The notes: generated from the letters alone by a model not told the origin. DNA of 64,000 nucleotides from Molossus alvarezi (GCA_037176705.1 CM073886.1:23607501-23671500); one strand, 5' to 3'. Numbered from the stretch's first letter, positions 1-12,225 are shown. Translations and numbers: made by a program.

Positions 1-329
1 TAGAGATTGCTTCTGCTCTCAATAATCGGGGCGCCTGGAGGGAGTCATTGTGGCATTCCACAGTGGAGTCGGGAAACTTGATGCTCAGTGTCCGGAGAGC
101 CAAGCGGTTGCCATTGTGTCTTGGCCACTTGTGTTCTGGGTGTCTCTGAATTGTAATTTCACCTTTCTGGGCCTCACTTGCCTTGGCTATAGACTCCGGA
201 GCACCGGTCTACTTCCCTTCCCTGATGTCTATGACTGAGGAGGTGACCGGAGGGGTGACTGCTTAGCCAGGGTTAGCATTGCATTCTTCCTTATGAGCAC
301 CTCATGCCCTCTCTCCCCTTGAATCACCT

Positions 330-470
330 TCATTATTTTAGAGGTGGATGGTAGGTGCCATCATGCCCAGTTTAGTTGGGAAACAGAACCAGAGGGCAAG
401 CAATGTACACATGTGGCTGCACAGGAGGTAAGGAGCAGAGCTGGGACTAGAACACAGTCCATTTTGGTGA
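330..470 (-). repeat. MIR SINE fragment
   Basis: Resembles the reverse complement of MIR: a 'cagtttagttgggaaacaga' block followed by an 'agctgggactagaacacagtcc' block. Highly diverged; ends approximate. Confidence 0.5.
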
Positions 471-964
471 CATGGAGATCCTGTTCTGAGTAACAGACAT
501 CAAAGTGTCGAGGGATAGAGCAGGACAGTGTAGAGTTGGTTGCACTCAGTCTGGTGTGAGAGCTGCCCGTGTTCTTGCAGTGGCTGTGTGCTTCTAATTA
601 ATTGCAGATCGTCTGTGTGGGTCTGTCTGTCTGAGAATTGCCCATATACATGTGATACCACAGCCTGAGGGTGGAAGGAGGCTGTGCAGCTGATGTCCTA
701 ATTATTTATGGGTATTTCACATGCAGTTAATCTTCCTTGCCATCAGTTAACCCTGCTACCCTGCTGTGCGTGAGACCAATCGCAGCAGATGCTGGTGTCG
801 CAGCCCTTGGGGCCACGGCAGACCCGGGGCCTTAGACAGGTCTCAGCTACATTTCTGCTGGTTGTCTGGCCACTGGCTAGGAGCAGATGATGGGGACGCC
901 TCATATGCCACTTTTGCTTGCAGGAGCCAGAAACTGGAAAGGCTCATGTGCTCCTGATGAATCA

Positions 965-1110
965 CAGCATCTCAGAGCTAGAAGGACCCTAGAAAATCAG
1001 CTTGTCTAACCTCCTGCTTTACAGCCTGAACATCTGGGACCACAAGTGGGTGTGGCACACCTAGAGCACCTTGCCAGTTAGCAGCTGAGCCAGCCCTGGA
1101 CCCGGAGTCT
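965..1110. repeat. Old LINE fragment (L3/CR1-like)
   Basis: The pattern 'agagctagaaggaccctaga ... cttgtctaacctcctgcttta' resembles the conserved tail region of L3/CR1-type elements. Diverged, and the family is not certain. Confidence 0.35.
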
Positions 1111-1619
1111 TTATCTGTTACTTTTCTTCACTTCACACATCTTTGCTTAGCATGTCATTTTCTCGTCCTGTGTGTGTCCCACCTCACGGGCCACTGACTC
1201 CAGTGTCAGCTCAGCCTGGGTTCCAAGGTGTAGCATGTAAGATGACTCATTTGGTTGCAGGTAACAGGAGCTTCCTTAAGTAAAATAAGGAAGTGTTATT
1301 GCTCTCATACCTCCAGCATCCAGGGGCACCATTGCATTTAGACAGCACTGGGTCCCCAGAACTGGATGGCTCCTGGATCTCTCCTGCGGGCTCTGTTAGT
1401 AGAGGTGAGATGAGAAGCGGGTGAAAGCATGTCCATGACCTGTGACCACGCTGACTCTGCTCGGAACCTGCTTAGGCTTTGTCTCTTCAGTGAGCATCTG
1501 GAGCACGGTGATTTTGGGGTATGTTACAGAGCTGGCAGGGGACCCTGGCTTCTTTCTGAGATCCCACCATAGGGTTGGGGAGACAGTATCACATGGTTAC
1601 TATGGTTGTGGGTCCCAGT

Positions 1620-1790
1620 GTCAAATGGCCTGTGTTCTGATCTCTGAGTCTCAATTTTCTTACCTATAAAATGGGTTTGATTCTAGCACTTCCTTCATGG
1701 GTTGTTTGGAGGACTTAATGAGATAATTTGTGCACAGAGTTTCACCCAATGTCTGGACATAGCATATGCCCTGCCAGCGACTGTTATTGG
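1620..1790 (+). repeat. MIR SINE
   Basis: The MIR core and tail are recognisable: 'tctcaattttcttacctata' then 'aaaatgggtttga', followed by 'aatgagataatttgtgcaca' and a 'tctggacatagcatatgccc' end. Confidence 0.65.
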
Positions 1791-2184
1791 GGAAGTCATT
1801 TGTAACTTCTCAGTTTTCCACCTGCAAAGCTGGGGGGTGGGGGGTGGTGGTGGTGCCACCACCAGTTCCATGAAATAAGAAACTCATTGGTTTCTTTAAT
1901 ATAGCCAAGCCCGACCTATCCTTCAAGGTTGGCAGTGGATGAGAAGTTGTCATGTGTACCAGGGCAGCTAGAACCCAAGGCCCTGTCTCTTCCTCTCCAT
2001 CTGTTTTTCCCTTTCGGCCTGCTTACCAGTCGCATGGAAACCGCATGTCTTCTCTGGGAGTGCTGTGTCCCCTGTAATGCTCTAGCCCTGATGTGGACTC
2101 TCTGTTTTTTATGAACACACCTGTGACCACACTGGGACAGTTAATAAGGCTTGTCTGAGAATTGGGGTACATATATCAGTCACT

Positions 2185-2212
2185 CCACCACCACCACCAC
2201 CACCACCACCAA
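2185..2212. repeat. (ACC)n microsatellite
   Basis: About nine uninterrupted ACC trinucleotides. Confidence 0.95.
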
Positions 2213-2289
2213 GGGGAAAAACATCTGCAAACTTCCCCAGAGAAACCATTGTGATTGATCAGCACCAAGGACAGAGGCCTGCCCCCTCT

Positions 2290-2490
2290 GGTTGTGCAAT
2301 CCACTGGTGAAGAACACAGCTGTCCCTGCTTCCTAGCTGTGGGACCCTGAGCAGATTATTCAACCTCTCTGAACCTTAGTTTGCTTATCTGCAAAATAGG
2401 AACAGTGACAGCATGTACCTTGGGGTTTTGGGAAGACTGATTGAGATAACGTCTGTCAAGTTCTTTAGGCAGGGCCTGGCCCACAGCAGA
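2290..2490 (+). repeat. MIR SINE
   Basis: Near-canonical MIR order: 'gctgtgggaccctgagcaga', 'cctctctgaaccttagtttg', 'cttatctgcaaaatagga', 'gattgagataacgtctgt'. Confidence 0.75.
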
Positions 2491-2564
2491 AGCCTTCGCG
2501 TCTTGGTTGCGGCCACGCTGCTGTGCTGAGACGTCTTCAGCTCGGGGTGTCCCACAGTGCACTT

Positions 2565-2725
2565 TCCAACCTTGGCTGCACGTCTGAACCGACGGAGCAG
2601 CGTTACTGGTGCCTGATCCCACCTGGACATTGAGTTAGTTTGTGATGTAGTCTGAGCATTAAAAAAAAGCTTCCTAGGTGGTTTTAATGTGCAGCCCAGC
2701 CTGGCTGAAGAACCATTGCCCTACT
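2565..2725 (+). mobile_element. Old hAT-Charlie MITE (MER5/MER20-like)
   Basis: Contains 'aaccttggctgcacgtctga' and a distal 'ttttaatgtgcagcccagcc ... aagaaccattgc', the two ends of a non-autonomous hAT element seen throughout placental genomes. The exact subfamily is unresolved. Confidence 0.55.
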
Positions 2726-4030
2726 GGTGTGCGTCATCTCTCTTGTCCTGTGGCGAGGCCACCTTCCGCACCACCCGGGTGCTGCCTCGCTCTGCAGGCC
2801 ATGCCAGGTCTAGGCCTGAGAGCGAGAGCCGGGGAGAGGCTTGCCTTTTCCCTGAGTCTTGAGGCAGGAGAGTTGCCTCCTGCAGCAGAGACGTCGCCCT
2901 CTGTAATCTAGCACTATGGGCCGTGCTCCTGCACCTGTAAAGATGCCCCAGGCAGAACGTGGTGGGGCTGCCTCCTTGTCTCTTGATCAAGGTGCAAATG
3001 TTGTCTGGGATGCTGACAGATCTGGTCAGCCCCAGGGATCATTCTCTATGGAAGATCTACTTTTGACTTCTTTCTGCAAGCCCGTGGAGTCAGGGGCCAG
3101 AGAACTCTGGCAGTGGAATCTTGGCACCAGAAGGGCAGGAGTGGGGCTGCCAGAGCTGTTCTCTTCTTGGGCATCCTGTCCTGTGATAGAAATTGGATTC
3201 TTGGCCACAACCCCCAAGGAAGAGGGTGGCTCCTCAGTCTATCCAGTGGTTATAGATTCACTGATGTTAGGAGCCAGGCCAGTAACCCCCACACGGGCCC
3301 AGTGGGATAGGACATGCTGGTTTTGGCTGGCCCCTACCGCACAGCACAGGCCTGGTGGCTCTGGGTGTGGATGGGTGGGTGGGTGGGGTTACTAAACGGA
3401 ATCACCCAGGCCGCAGGGGCATGGCCTGTTATCCAGCACTGCCCACGTGAACACCTCTGCAGAACGACCGTCTCCATGGGTGCCCACTGATTTGCTGTTT
3501 TGCAGTGAAGAGCAGGTAGGCCCTGCTTTCTGTAGCTCCCCATGTACCCAACACTGTCTAATTCACACCTGTGTTCCACTCGCACGTCACCAGTGTCGGT
3601 CCCATGCTTCTCACTGGGGCTTTCTTACAGAACGCTTCTGCTTGTGGCCAGCGCTTCCCGCACACTGATGAAGGAGAGGAGAGCAGGTGTGTGCGATGCC
3701 CAGTGAGCCACCCGGCCGCACCCCGCAGTGGCCTCTCTCAGTGAGCAGCTGTCTTCACCCCCTTCCTCTCAACTCCGTTGCATTCTTCAGGATTTATTTT
3801 CAGCTAAATCTGTAATGATTTGTTGTTAAACTATATTGAAGTGAATTTAGTAAAATAATCGGTATTGACTGTGCTGGGTGGTGAGGACGTAGATATCTAC
3901 CATACACGTTTCTGACCTGTCCTGTGAGGTGTCGTGATTCTAAACAGTGGTGCCTCCTCCCTGTGGGAAATGGGGGCAGTTCTCTGAAACGTGAAACAGG
4001 GTCACTGAATGATCGCACAACTCCTCTCCA

Positions 4031-4524
4031 GGTCTGTACCCCAAAGAAGTAAAAGGAGGGACTCAGACGAGTGCATGTACACACGTTCAGCAGCACTATT
4101 CGCAATCACCAAAAGGTGGAGACAGCCCGTGTGTCCATCAGTGGATGAACGGATAAATCAGATGGGATCTGTCCATCATGGGATATTCAGTGTTATAAAG
4201 AATGAAGTGTTGATCCGATCTACACTGTGGCTGAACCTTGAAAACGTCATGCTCATTAGTGAAGGAAGCCAGACACAAAAGTTTGTTTACTGTGCAATTA
4301 ATTCCATTTATGTGGAATTCCTGGAAAGTGGAACAGTGGTTGCCGGGGGAGGGGCAAGTGTGGAGGAGCTGCCTCCTGGCGAGGGGTCTCGCTGTGGGAT
4401 GGGGAGCTGTTTTGGAACTAGATGGAGGCGGCGGTGGCGCAGCATTGGATGGCTAGATGCCGCTGAGCTGCTCAGTGTCAAATGGTTTCTGTTAATTACA
4501 TGAATTTCATCTCAGTACATTATT
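4031..4524 (+). mobile_element. L1M 3' end fragment
   Basis: Landmarks of old mammalian L1 3' ends in order: 'caccaaaaggtggagacag', 'gtgtccatcagtggatgaac', 'gaaccttgaaaacgtcatgc', 'ggaagccagacacaaaag', 'ggttgccgggggaggggc', and a terminal 'gaatttcatctcagta' close to the usual 'tatatctcaataaa'. A 164-codon open frame at 4009-4503 lies inside it and is not a gene. Confidence 0.85.
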
Positions 4525-5199
4525 CTGAGAAACCACACTGTGCTCCTCCCCCACCCCTTCCCCCTTCTCACTGGCCAGAGAGGTCCTCCGTTCTGCTTCT
4601 TCCCCTGAAGCACCCTGTGTCAGTTTTAGTTCTTCCAGAGAGACGCCTGTTTAAGCTAAATGATGTGTGGGTGCCTCTTTTTCTTTAAACATTAGAGAAT
4701 AAATGTAGAGACTCCTGGATATAAAATATGTGGAACTGTCTGAAATGAAGAGATCCCCTTCCATCCCCAGTTACTCCTAGTAACCTTCTGACGATTTCAT
4801 GTGTGCCCAGGTTTTCTCTAGGCCTTTCTGAGTGGGACAGGGCAGGGGTGCCTGGACCTCTTTTGGTCGCCGAGTCAATCCCTTTGAGGTTCCCGGGGAG
4901 CTGCCTGGGTGTCTCGTCACTCCCCATTCTCTCCACCGCCTGGAGGTCTCTGCTTCCAGTAGCGCCCCTCAGGCCCCTTCCAACTCTGTACTTTTGACAT
5001 TCTCTGATGTGGGGCAGAAAGCGGATTTTTAAAAAACAGCTGTACACGTGTGTGCTACTTATCTTGACATTTGCAAACTGATTGGTGGTCAGGAACTCAA
5101 ACCGGAGGGCAGTGGGCCCAAGTAGTGGCCCATTGCCATGATCTGTTGGGCTTGCCTGCTAAGAGCTTTAGTTACTAGCTTTTAAACTCGATCTGTACA

Positions 5200-5447
5200 C
5201 CCTGGTTGGTTTGGCTCAGCGGTTAGAGCGTTGGCCTGCAGCCCTGAGAGTCCCGGGTTCGGTTCCCGCTAAGGGCAGGTACCTCGGTTGCAGTTTGTCC
5301 CCAGCCCTGGTTGGATTGTGTGGGTGGCAGCCACTCGATGTGTCCCTTTCACGTCGATGTTTCTCTCTCTCTGTCTTCCTCTCTCCCCCTCCCACTCTAT
5401 CTGAACAAAAAATGGAAAAATGTCCTCGGGTGAGGATTAAAAAAAAA
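5200..5447 (+). mobile_element. Ves SINE, nearly full length
   Basis: The tRNA-like head carries an A box (TGGCTCAGCGG) and a B-box-like GGGTTCGGTTCCC. The body has 'gtgggtggcagccactcgat', a pyrimidine run, 'ctctatctgaacaaaa' and 'gtcctcgggtgaggatt', then an A tail. The flanks 'tcgatctgtac' and 'tcggtttgtat' form an imperfect TSD (8 of 11). Ves SINEs are known from yangochiropteran bats. Confidence 0.93.
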
Positions 5448-5647
5448 TCGGTTTGTATGAAAACCTGGATTCTGGCTTCTCTTGACAGATGAGAAGTGGG
5501 GGCAGTCTGATGCCTTAGCAGGGCACGTCCTCCCCTCTTTCCACTGCCCCATGTCCCTCTGAGCGCTGGCATTGCTTGTGTGGCCCCGTTGGAATTTGCT
5601 TGTGGACACCTGCCTTAAGGGCTATACTACGAGTCACTATAAACAAG

Positions 5648-5682
5648 GTGTGCATGCGCGTGCATGTGTGTGTATGTGTGTG
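5648..5682. repeat. (TG)n-type microsatellite
   Basis: Imperfect TG/TGCG/TGTA alternation. Confidence 0.8.
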
Positions 5683-6064
5683 AAAGAGAGAACACACAAA
5701 TGAGCAAGAGATCCCCGAATTACCCATACGGAAAAGTTAAAAAAAAGTCTAGAACTTTACAGGGTAGTTTTCTTCTGTCCCTTGTGGTTTTCTTATATTT
5801 CTCAGTCTCTTCCCATAGATTTTTAAAACCGTTTCTTCTCCTTCCCAGATCATGTAGAAACAGCAGTGGGTGAGGGGAGCAGATGGGATCAGATTGCTGA
5901 TTTTCCGAAAGGACAGAGAAAGGTTGGGAGAGTGCTGGAGGCCACGCTGGGAGCTGGCTTGTGCCTCGAGGGAGGGGACAGCTAGGCCTGGTGCTCAGCA
6001 GGTTGGGGCAGGCTTTCCAGGGAGTCTGCCCAGGGGGGGTCCTGGCCCTGCACCTCCCGGCTGT

Positions 6065-6190
6065 GTGGGTTGAGGCAGTCTGCCCTCTGGGCTTTGGTTT
6101 CCTTATTCATAGAGTGGGTGTCGCGATTCTTGTTTCCCGGGAATGTTGTGAGAATTAAATGAGATTGTGTATTCAGAGTGCCTTCTGTCT
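6065..6190 (+). repeat. MIR SINE fragment
   Basis: Contains 'ctttggtttccttattcata' and 'gtgagaattaaatgagattg', matching MIR core and 3' region. Confidence 0.6.
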
Positions 6191-6404
6191 CGTTGGGCCT
6201 ATGAAAACAATCAACACATGGGAGCCACTGGCCACACAAGCTCTGGGAACAAGTTTTGGGGTACTTTTTTTTTTCCATACTAACAAATTGCAGTCAGAAT
6301 CCTGGGTGGACTGGGTGTTGGGGGGAAGGGAGGGAAGCAGGAGAGAGATACAGAACAAAAAGCAAGAATGGCCCAAGATTGGTTTGGAAAGTTACATTTA
6401 GAGG

Positions 6405-6665
6405 CCCCGGCCAGTGTAGCTCAGCAGTTAGACTGTCAGCCCGTGGACTGCAGGGTCTCGGGTTTGATTCCCAGCCAAGGGCATGGGCCTGGGTTGCAAG
6501 GTTCGATCCTTGGGGTCGTGCAGGAGGCAGCTGATCCATGTGTCTCTCTCACATCGGTTTCTCTCTCTCCTCCTCCCCTCTCACTCTTGTCTAAAAATCA
6601 ATGGAAAAAATATCCTCGAATGAGGGATAACAAAACAAAACAAAACAAAACAAAACAAAACAAAA
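6405..6665 (+). mobile_element. Ves-type SINE with (CAAAA)n tail
   Basis: Diverged tRNA-derived head ('ggccagtgtagctcagcagt'), B-box region 'cgggtttgattccc', body 'caggaggcagctgatccatg' and 'tatcctcgaatgaggg', then a (CAAAA)n tail at about 6631-6665. The flanks 'gttacatttagag' and 'gttatgcttagag' form an imperfect 13-bp TSD (10 of 13). Older than the copy at 5200. Confidence 0.88.
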
Positions 6666-8051
6666 GTTATGCTTAGAGCTGAATATAGGCTATCTCTTTT
6701 CTTGAAGGTGAAAGGAAAGAGAGTGGGTAGGCAGAAAAGGAACAAAAACAGTATGTTAAGTTTGAAAATGACATTCTGGGTTAAGTATATATCCACAGAA
6801 GAACGTTTATTTCTGTACATGTGCTCTTGTGAGCGCTCTCTTTAAATATAACTGAGTATGGGCCCCAGGGGAATGTTTGTAAAGGCTCTTTTGAGGTCTT
6901 TGGAAAAAGATGCTATATAAAGCCAAAGAATTATCATACAGAGCTATGTATATGAGGGAGGTGCATGGGTACGTCCAGATGTATGCATCTGGCTGTCGTT
7001 CTCGTTGAATCTCCTTCCCGTGTAATTTGGAAAAGGGAGTTGAAGATCATTTTCTCTCTAGATAACTTGCCCCCTGGAGGGCCTTTAATGGCTGAAGGTG
7101 GGAGGGCTCTCACCCCTCCTTCAGCGTCACTGTTTCAGTACTTTATATAGCAACCTCTGACGCCCATGATCATTTCGAGAATGGGTGAAGGTTATCTGTA
7201 GCATGTGCCTGTGCTATGTTTGGGTCCCTGGGGGCTGGAGGTTGGTCCCTGGTCTGCTGATCTGTTTGAAATCAGGGATTCACATAGTGGGTGCCAAGGA
7301 GGAGGGGAATGGTTTTGTAGGCTTGTCCAGTTTTAGGTTATGGTAATGATACATGGAAATTTGCCCCCTCCCTTCCATGTGTATCTAGTCCCAAAACACA
7401 TATTGGAAGAAAGCTCAATTAGAGGGAATGCCTGCCACCGGGACAGGAAATTGCAGCTGTGAACCCGATGGTTAGCATTCTCTGGCGAGGCCTTGAACTT
7501 CCTATGAAATGCGGTTGACATTTCTGCCCATCCCATCCCAAACTCAGTTCCTGGAGATGAGGGGCACGTTTTCCCAGTGGGTGTCCGTCATTCACTCGCT
7601 TGTTAATTCACTTGTTCATCCAGCCTTGATGCATTTTTCAAGTCTCTCATGTGCATTGTGGACAGGGGCGGTGGGGGCCCTGGGGCCCCCCTTCTCAAGG
7701 GACTCACAGGCTTGCGGGTGGGACCATGGTAGCCAGGCCTGTAGATGAACAGGTATTTCCATGGTGGGCGGGAGCTTGGGCGGAGTGGGCTCCAGTGAAC
7801 TCTCCTTGGCTTGTTTGGCTGTGAGGACATGGGACCTGCTCAGGCTTAGATCAGGAGGGCAGGGGTGGGTGGCGTCCGGGGGGAGCTAGGGTGGCTGTTT
7901 CTGTGTGGTGCCTCCTTATTCCCGTGGCCACATGGTCTCTGCATGGCGCCCTCAGCTGTTTAGGCTACATTTGTACAGTGAGAAACCGTCAGCCAAAGTG
8001 AGTTTTACCGAAGTGATGGGGGTGCTGTCCAGAGTTTGGGTTCCTCCATGG

Positions 8052-8242
8052 CAGTGGTTCTCAACCTGTGGGTCGCGGCCCCTTTGGGGGTCCAACGACC
8101 CTTTCACAGGGTCGCCTAAGACGTAACAGTAGCAAAATTACAGTTATGAAGTAGCAACGAAAATAATTTTATGGTTGGGGGTCCCCATAACATGAGGAGC
8201 TGTGTTAAAGGGTCGCGGCATCAGGAAGGCTGAGAACCACTG
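8052..8242 (+). mobile_element. SPIN-like non-autonomous hAT transposon
   Basis: Begins CAGTGGTTCTCAACCTGTGG and ends GCTGAGAACCACTG, giving hAT-type terminal inverted repeats. Internal 'acagttatgaagtagcaacg' and 'attttatggttgggggtc' match my memory of SPIN (SPace INvaders) elements, which are found in Myotis and other tetrapods and are thought to be horizontally transferred. At 191 bp it lacks a central segment. No clear 8-bp TSD flanks it. Confidence 0.85.
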
Positions 8243-8280
8243 CTATTGCCCGTTTCAGGCCCATGTTTGACATTTAAGAC

Positions 8281-8350
8281 GCCAGCCACTTTGCTGAGCT
8301 CAGCCCTTTCTCTGTGCCAGCCACTTTGCTGAGCTCAGCACTTTCTCTGT
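8281..8350. repeat. Tandem 35-bp duplication
   Basis: Two adjacent 35-bp copies (8281-8315 and 8316-8350) beginning 'gccagccactttgctgagct' and differing at one base. A likely local slippage duplication. Confidence 0.95.
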
Positions 8351-8744
8351 GCCGGTGGGCTTGCCCTGAGAGGTTTCACCAACTCCTCTCTGGTGGGCTT
8401 CTGCCCTGTGTCTGCACCTCATTTGTTACTGGCCAGGCCTCTGCATCTGGTGATAGAAGAACCCTGGCAAACTGCCCTCGGCTTGCATTGCAGCAGGTGG
8501 ATCTGGGTGGAGTACATGGGACTGTTCTCCAGCTCTTGGGTGAGAGGCATCCGCTCTCACCCTCCTGTATCTCTAGCATAGACTTGGCCCATCCCAGACT
8601 TCTGGAAGACTCAGTGTGCTTGGCTTATTTGACTCATCCGGCCCCTCTAGGTCCCACTTGCTGCAGCTCGGGTGGGTGGGAATTGGAAGCCTCTGGGAAC
8701 AGAGGAGGAGCATGAATAAGACAGGACAGTCCTGCTGACTCACA

Positions 8745-8920
8745 CATCCGCCACAGCCAGGGGGCAGAGGTGTCACAGAAGAGGTGATCCCGAGCTGAAA
8801 CTCGAAGGAGACTTCAAGCAGGGGAGTCAGCCAGGCCTTCCAGCTGCTGGGAGCAGCCTGTGCAAAGACACAGAGGCACAAGAGAAAGGGCCTGGGTGTA
8901 TTTGGTGCGAGATGAAGCGG
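8745..8920. repeat. L2-type ancient LINE fragment
   Basis: The pattern 'gaggtgatcccgagctgaaa' followed by 'caaagacacagaggcacaag' resembles an ancient mammalian LINE segment also seen near 37.6, 46.4 and 49.7 kb. Family assignment is tentative. Confidence 0.4.
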
Positions 8921-9344
8921 GAGGAGCGAAGGAGACACATCCAGGCCTGCCCAGTGGAGGGGCTGTGGTGTGCATGGGCTGGAGCTCCGGGCGTCTGCAG
9001 GTGGAGGTCATGGTTGAGCCCTGGGTGTAGAGGCAGCCACCTCTGCAGGAGGAAGATCCAGGCAAGAATGTTGAGCAGGGACAGCCAGAGGGACCAGAGG
9101 CAAGGCTGAGGGGGTCTTTGAAGATGAGGGGAGGGATCTGGGGCAGCAGCTGCTCGACTGCCATTTTCCATCTATTAAAGCCTGGTCTACAGTCTCTTGG
9201 TGGCTAGTCAGTGGCCTCGCCAGTTGGCCCGAGTGTCTGGCAGGTCCCATGCCTCACCACAGAGAGCCACCTGCAGCCGTGCATGGAGGGCCGGCAAGGG
9301 GAGACGCAGGAAGAGCTTGCGGATGTTCTCCTGAGGTGGGTTGG

Positions 9345-9515
9345 TAGACCTTTCCTGTAAAGGGCCAGATGGGAAGTATTTTAGGCCAAGCAGGCCCCTC
9401 GCTCTCTGTCACCATAGCTCAGCTCTGCCATTGTGGCATGAAAGCAGCCACAGACAACGTGAAAACGAACGAGCGTGGCCGTGTCCAGTGCAACCGTTGC
9501 CGACCCCTGCCCTGT
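9345..9515 (+). mobile_element. Old DNA-transposon MITE (family unnamed), copy 1
   Basis: 'tttcctgtaaagggccagat' then 'gctctgccattgtggcatga' and a final 'gttgccgacccctgccctg' correspond to a widespread placental MITE. Related copies lie at about 45024 and 55662. Confidence 0.6.
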
Positions 9516-9524
9516 CCTATGGGT

Positions 9525-9660
9525 CGGCAATATTAGCACCAGTTTTTTCAGCTGAGGGAACTGAGGAGCAAAGAGACGGTCATTTGCCCTCGGTCATAGA
9601 GGTGAGATGGGGGGGGGGGGCTGGGGTTTGAGGAAGCCTGTGTTCTTTCTAGGCTGCCTA
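9525..9660 (-). repeat. MIR SINE fragment
   Basis: Reverse-complement MIR pattern: 'cagctgagggaactgaggag' then a 'ggggtttgaggaagcctgtg' block, with an internal G run. Confidence 0.5.
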
Positions 9661-9754
9661 TCTGCTGCCCTGATGTGGGACTTGTTAGATCGGCCCTCGG
9701 TGTGCAGAGGCTAAAATAAAAAATAAAAAAAAATCAAAATTCCTTCCTTAATGG

Positions 9755-10310
9755 ACTTGTTCTTTGTTTCACGTTAAGAAAGGCCTCTGCTTTTCCAGGA
9801 TGGCATACGTGTTTGTTCACATGTTGATCGAGCTTTTGTTGCTGCATTTCACATATTTAAATTATTACATCTGAGATTTATTTTAATACATAGCAGAAGC
9901 AGAAATTAAATCTTGTGTCTTGTTCCCAAAATGGTTTCTTGCCCTGGCAATATTTATGCACGGATGCATCTTTCCCTCAGTGATTCAAAATGCTGTTCTT
10001 CATCCCACATCAATGGCTTAGGATGAAAGTTAACGTTCTCCCGTGGACTGGACCAGATTGGCTGTCTGGTTCTCTGAAGCCAAGCCAGGAACCGCTTTTG
10101 AGACGGGTGGTCCTTTGCTTCTCAGCCTGGGGAGAGTGCTTGCTGGCAGGAAATGAAGAGGAAGGAAACCACAGTGATGGGCTAAACAGATAATGGGATG
10201 TGCCATGCAGGGGACAGGAGAGAAAATTACAAGTTAGGCGGCACCGCTGCCAGTGAGTGTCCCTGGCTTGGAGACATATAATATTTATGTGATATATGGA
10301 AATCAACTCA
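9755..10310. other. Repeat-free, AT-rich block
   Basis: No repeat family recognised. The AT-rich core at about 9830-9990 has long runs without simple repeats, so it could be a conserved noncoding element. This is inference only; no alignment was possible. Confidence 0.25.
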
Positions 10311-11189
10311 AACCTTACCTACTAGCTTTACCTCCCAAGAGGAGTCAGCAAAGGGAATGCATGTAAAGTTAAAGCCTGCTGAAACCAGTGGTTTTTTGCG
10401 AGGAAGGGGGTGATACCAGTTCTTGGACCATCTCCTTTTCAACCCAATGGAAAATGGTCTGCGGTGGCAGCATGGGGAAGGCAGAGAGGACAGTCTGACA
10501 GCCTTATTCTGTGATATGTCTCCCCTCCACCCCCCGAAGAGTCTCAGTATCAGAATACTGCTTTATGTGTCCTCGGTCGTTTTGGTGTTGATGCAATTCT
10601 GGGACGTGGTCCACGAGGCTGGACATGCACAGCATGGACGGGAAGGGCTCTGCCAGCTTGATGGTGTGCACTGGGTCAGCGGAGGGCATCACTCTGTCTT
10701 CTGTGCGGTGTGATTTGTGCCCCCTTCACGGTGGGCATGTGGGCGAGATACCTCGTTACGGTGACTGTGGCTATTCGTATGTTTTCTGGGACTTCCTGGG
10801 AAACAGTGCTTCCTCTAAGTTTTCTTTCCCCTGTGAAGTATAGTTTTCTGCTGGAAAGTCTGAGAGGCACTAAAAGCCTAGCACCCAGGCACTCGCTCGA
10901 TCTCCTCCAGGTGACCCCTCACTCTTGGTCTGATTTCCCACGTTGGCCATGGTGGTCTGCATAAATCCGAAAATCCTGTTACCTAGTCTGCTGACCTAGG
11001 GGATAGACCACTTTTAAAAATTCATTTTTATTTCTCAAGGTCAACGTGCACAGGAGCTCAGTAAATCTCCTGTCTCCTGAAAATGGGTTTAATTGAACCA
11101 ATGCACACTCAGTGGTCACGCTACCTTGTCCCTGTCTGTCCTTCACCTGCCTTTGAAAGGAAAGGTACTGTTTATAGCAATCAGTAACA

Positions 11190-11430
11190 TTTTCTGAATG
11201 TTTTCTATGTGCTGGGCATTGTTTAAGCACCTCATTTACATAGTACTTTATTGAATCCTTGCAACACTTGTATGAGATAGTGACTGTTAAGATCCCATTT
11301 TAAAGATACGAGACTTGGTGCTCAAAGAGGGAAGGTGACTTGCCCGAGTTACTCAGCTAAAGAGTCAGGATTTGAACCTGGGTCCTGACTCTAGAGACTG
11401 TGCTCTAAAATCCAGGACCCTGAACTACCT
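11190..11430 (-). repeat. MIR SINE
   Basis: Antisense MIR: 'ttctatgtgctgggcattgt', 'gatcccattttaaagatacg', 'gaaggtgacttgcccgagtt', 'aggatttgaacctgggtcct'. Confidence 0.75.
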
Positions 11431-11439
11431 CCCTGCATT

Positions 11440-11615
11440 CAGTGCAGTGCCTACATTAGGCTGGTAACTTGAATTTGCTTTTCCAACCATCCTGCAGAGA
11501 AGGTGGAGTTGTCCCCATTTTGTGTTTTGTAAAGCTGGGAGCCTGCTTGAGATAACCAGGCAGTAAGTAGCTGAGCTGGGTTTGAACTCGGATCTGTCTA
11601 GCCAGGAGCCTGTAA
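11440..11615 (-). repeat. MIR SINE, second copy
   Basis: A separate antisense MIR: 'gagttgtccccattttgtgt', 'gagataaccaggcagtaagt', 'gagctgggtttgaactcgga'. Confidence 0.65.
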
Positions 11616-12225
11616 TAGCAGCTCTTCCTGGATCCTGCTCCGTCATTGCAGTGGAAGCTATTGGACCCCCTACCTGGCCTCCTTCTTGCCCCTGCACCTC
11701 CCCAGGAAAGCCCTTTATTTCTCTTCAGCTTTTGGTCCTGCCCAGGATAATTTCCACAGTTTTCGGCCTTATGGTTTGGAAGGCCACTTGGGACCCTGCA
11801 GGCAACTTGTCCCAGCGTACTTTCCCACTCTGTAGTCTTGAGTGCCCCCATCAGGTGGGGGTGAGCATTGAAACAAGGCTTGTCAGGTGCTGACGCTGCA
11901 GAGAGAAAGTGCTCACCGCATGGCAGCTGTTATTTTCGCTCTTTTAGTGGCAGTGCAGTTATATAGGAATAGTCTCACAGGGTCCTTCATCTCCCATAAA
12001 CCTCGACCGAGCACCCAGCATGTGGGAGGGCTGGGAACCCAAGATGCATGATGTGCTGTGTAAGGAGCTGTGTGCTGACTGCAGGAGACAGAGGTGGTTA
12101 ATTGTTGCACAGTCTGCAGCTTGCTTCCGGGGTAGGGAAATCAGGGAGGGCTTCCCAATCAGTTTCATCAGATTGGGAGGGGGAGGTGAAAACAAGGACA
12201 AGCAGGCTCTGGCCAACAAATCCAT

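Noticed and set aside
2916..3395. 159-codon open frame
   Set aside because: No motif or exon-like boundaries, Gly/Trp-rich end from a GGGT repeat; consistent with chance in GC-rich DNA.
4009..4503. 164-codon open frame
   Set aside because: Lies inside an old L1 3' end on the + strand and has no protein similarity that I recognise.
5200..5275. tRNA-like sequence with A and B boxes, possible tRNA gene
   Set aside because: It is the head of a SINE with an attached body and A tail, and does not close into a convincing cloverleaf.
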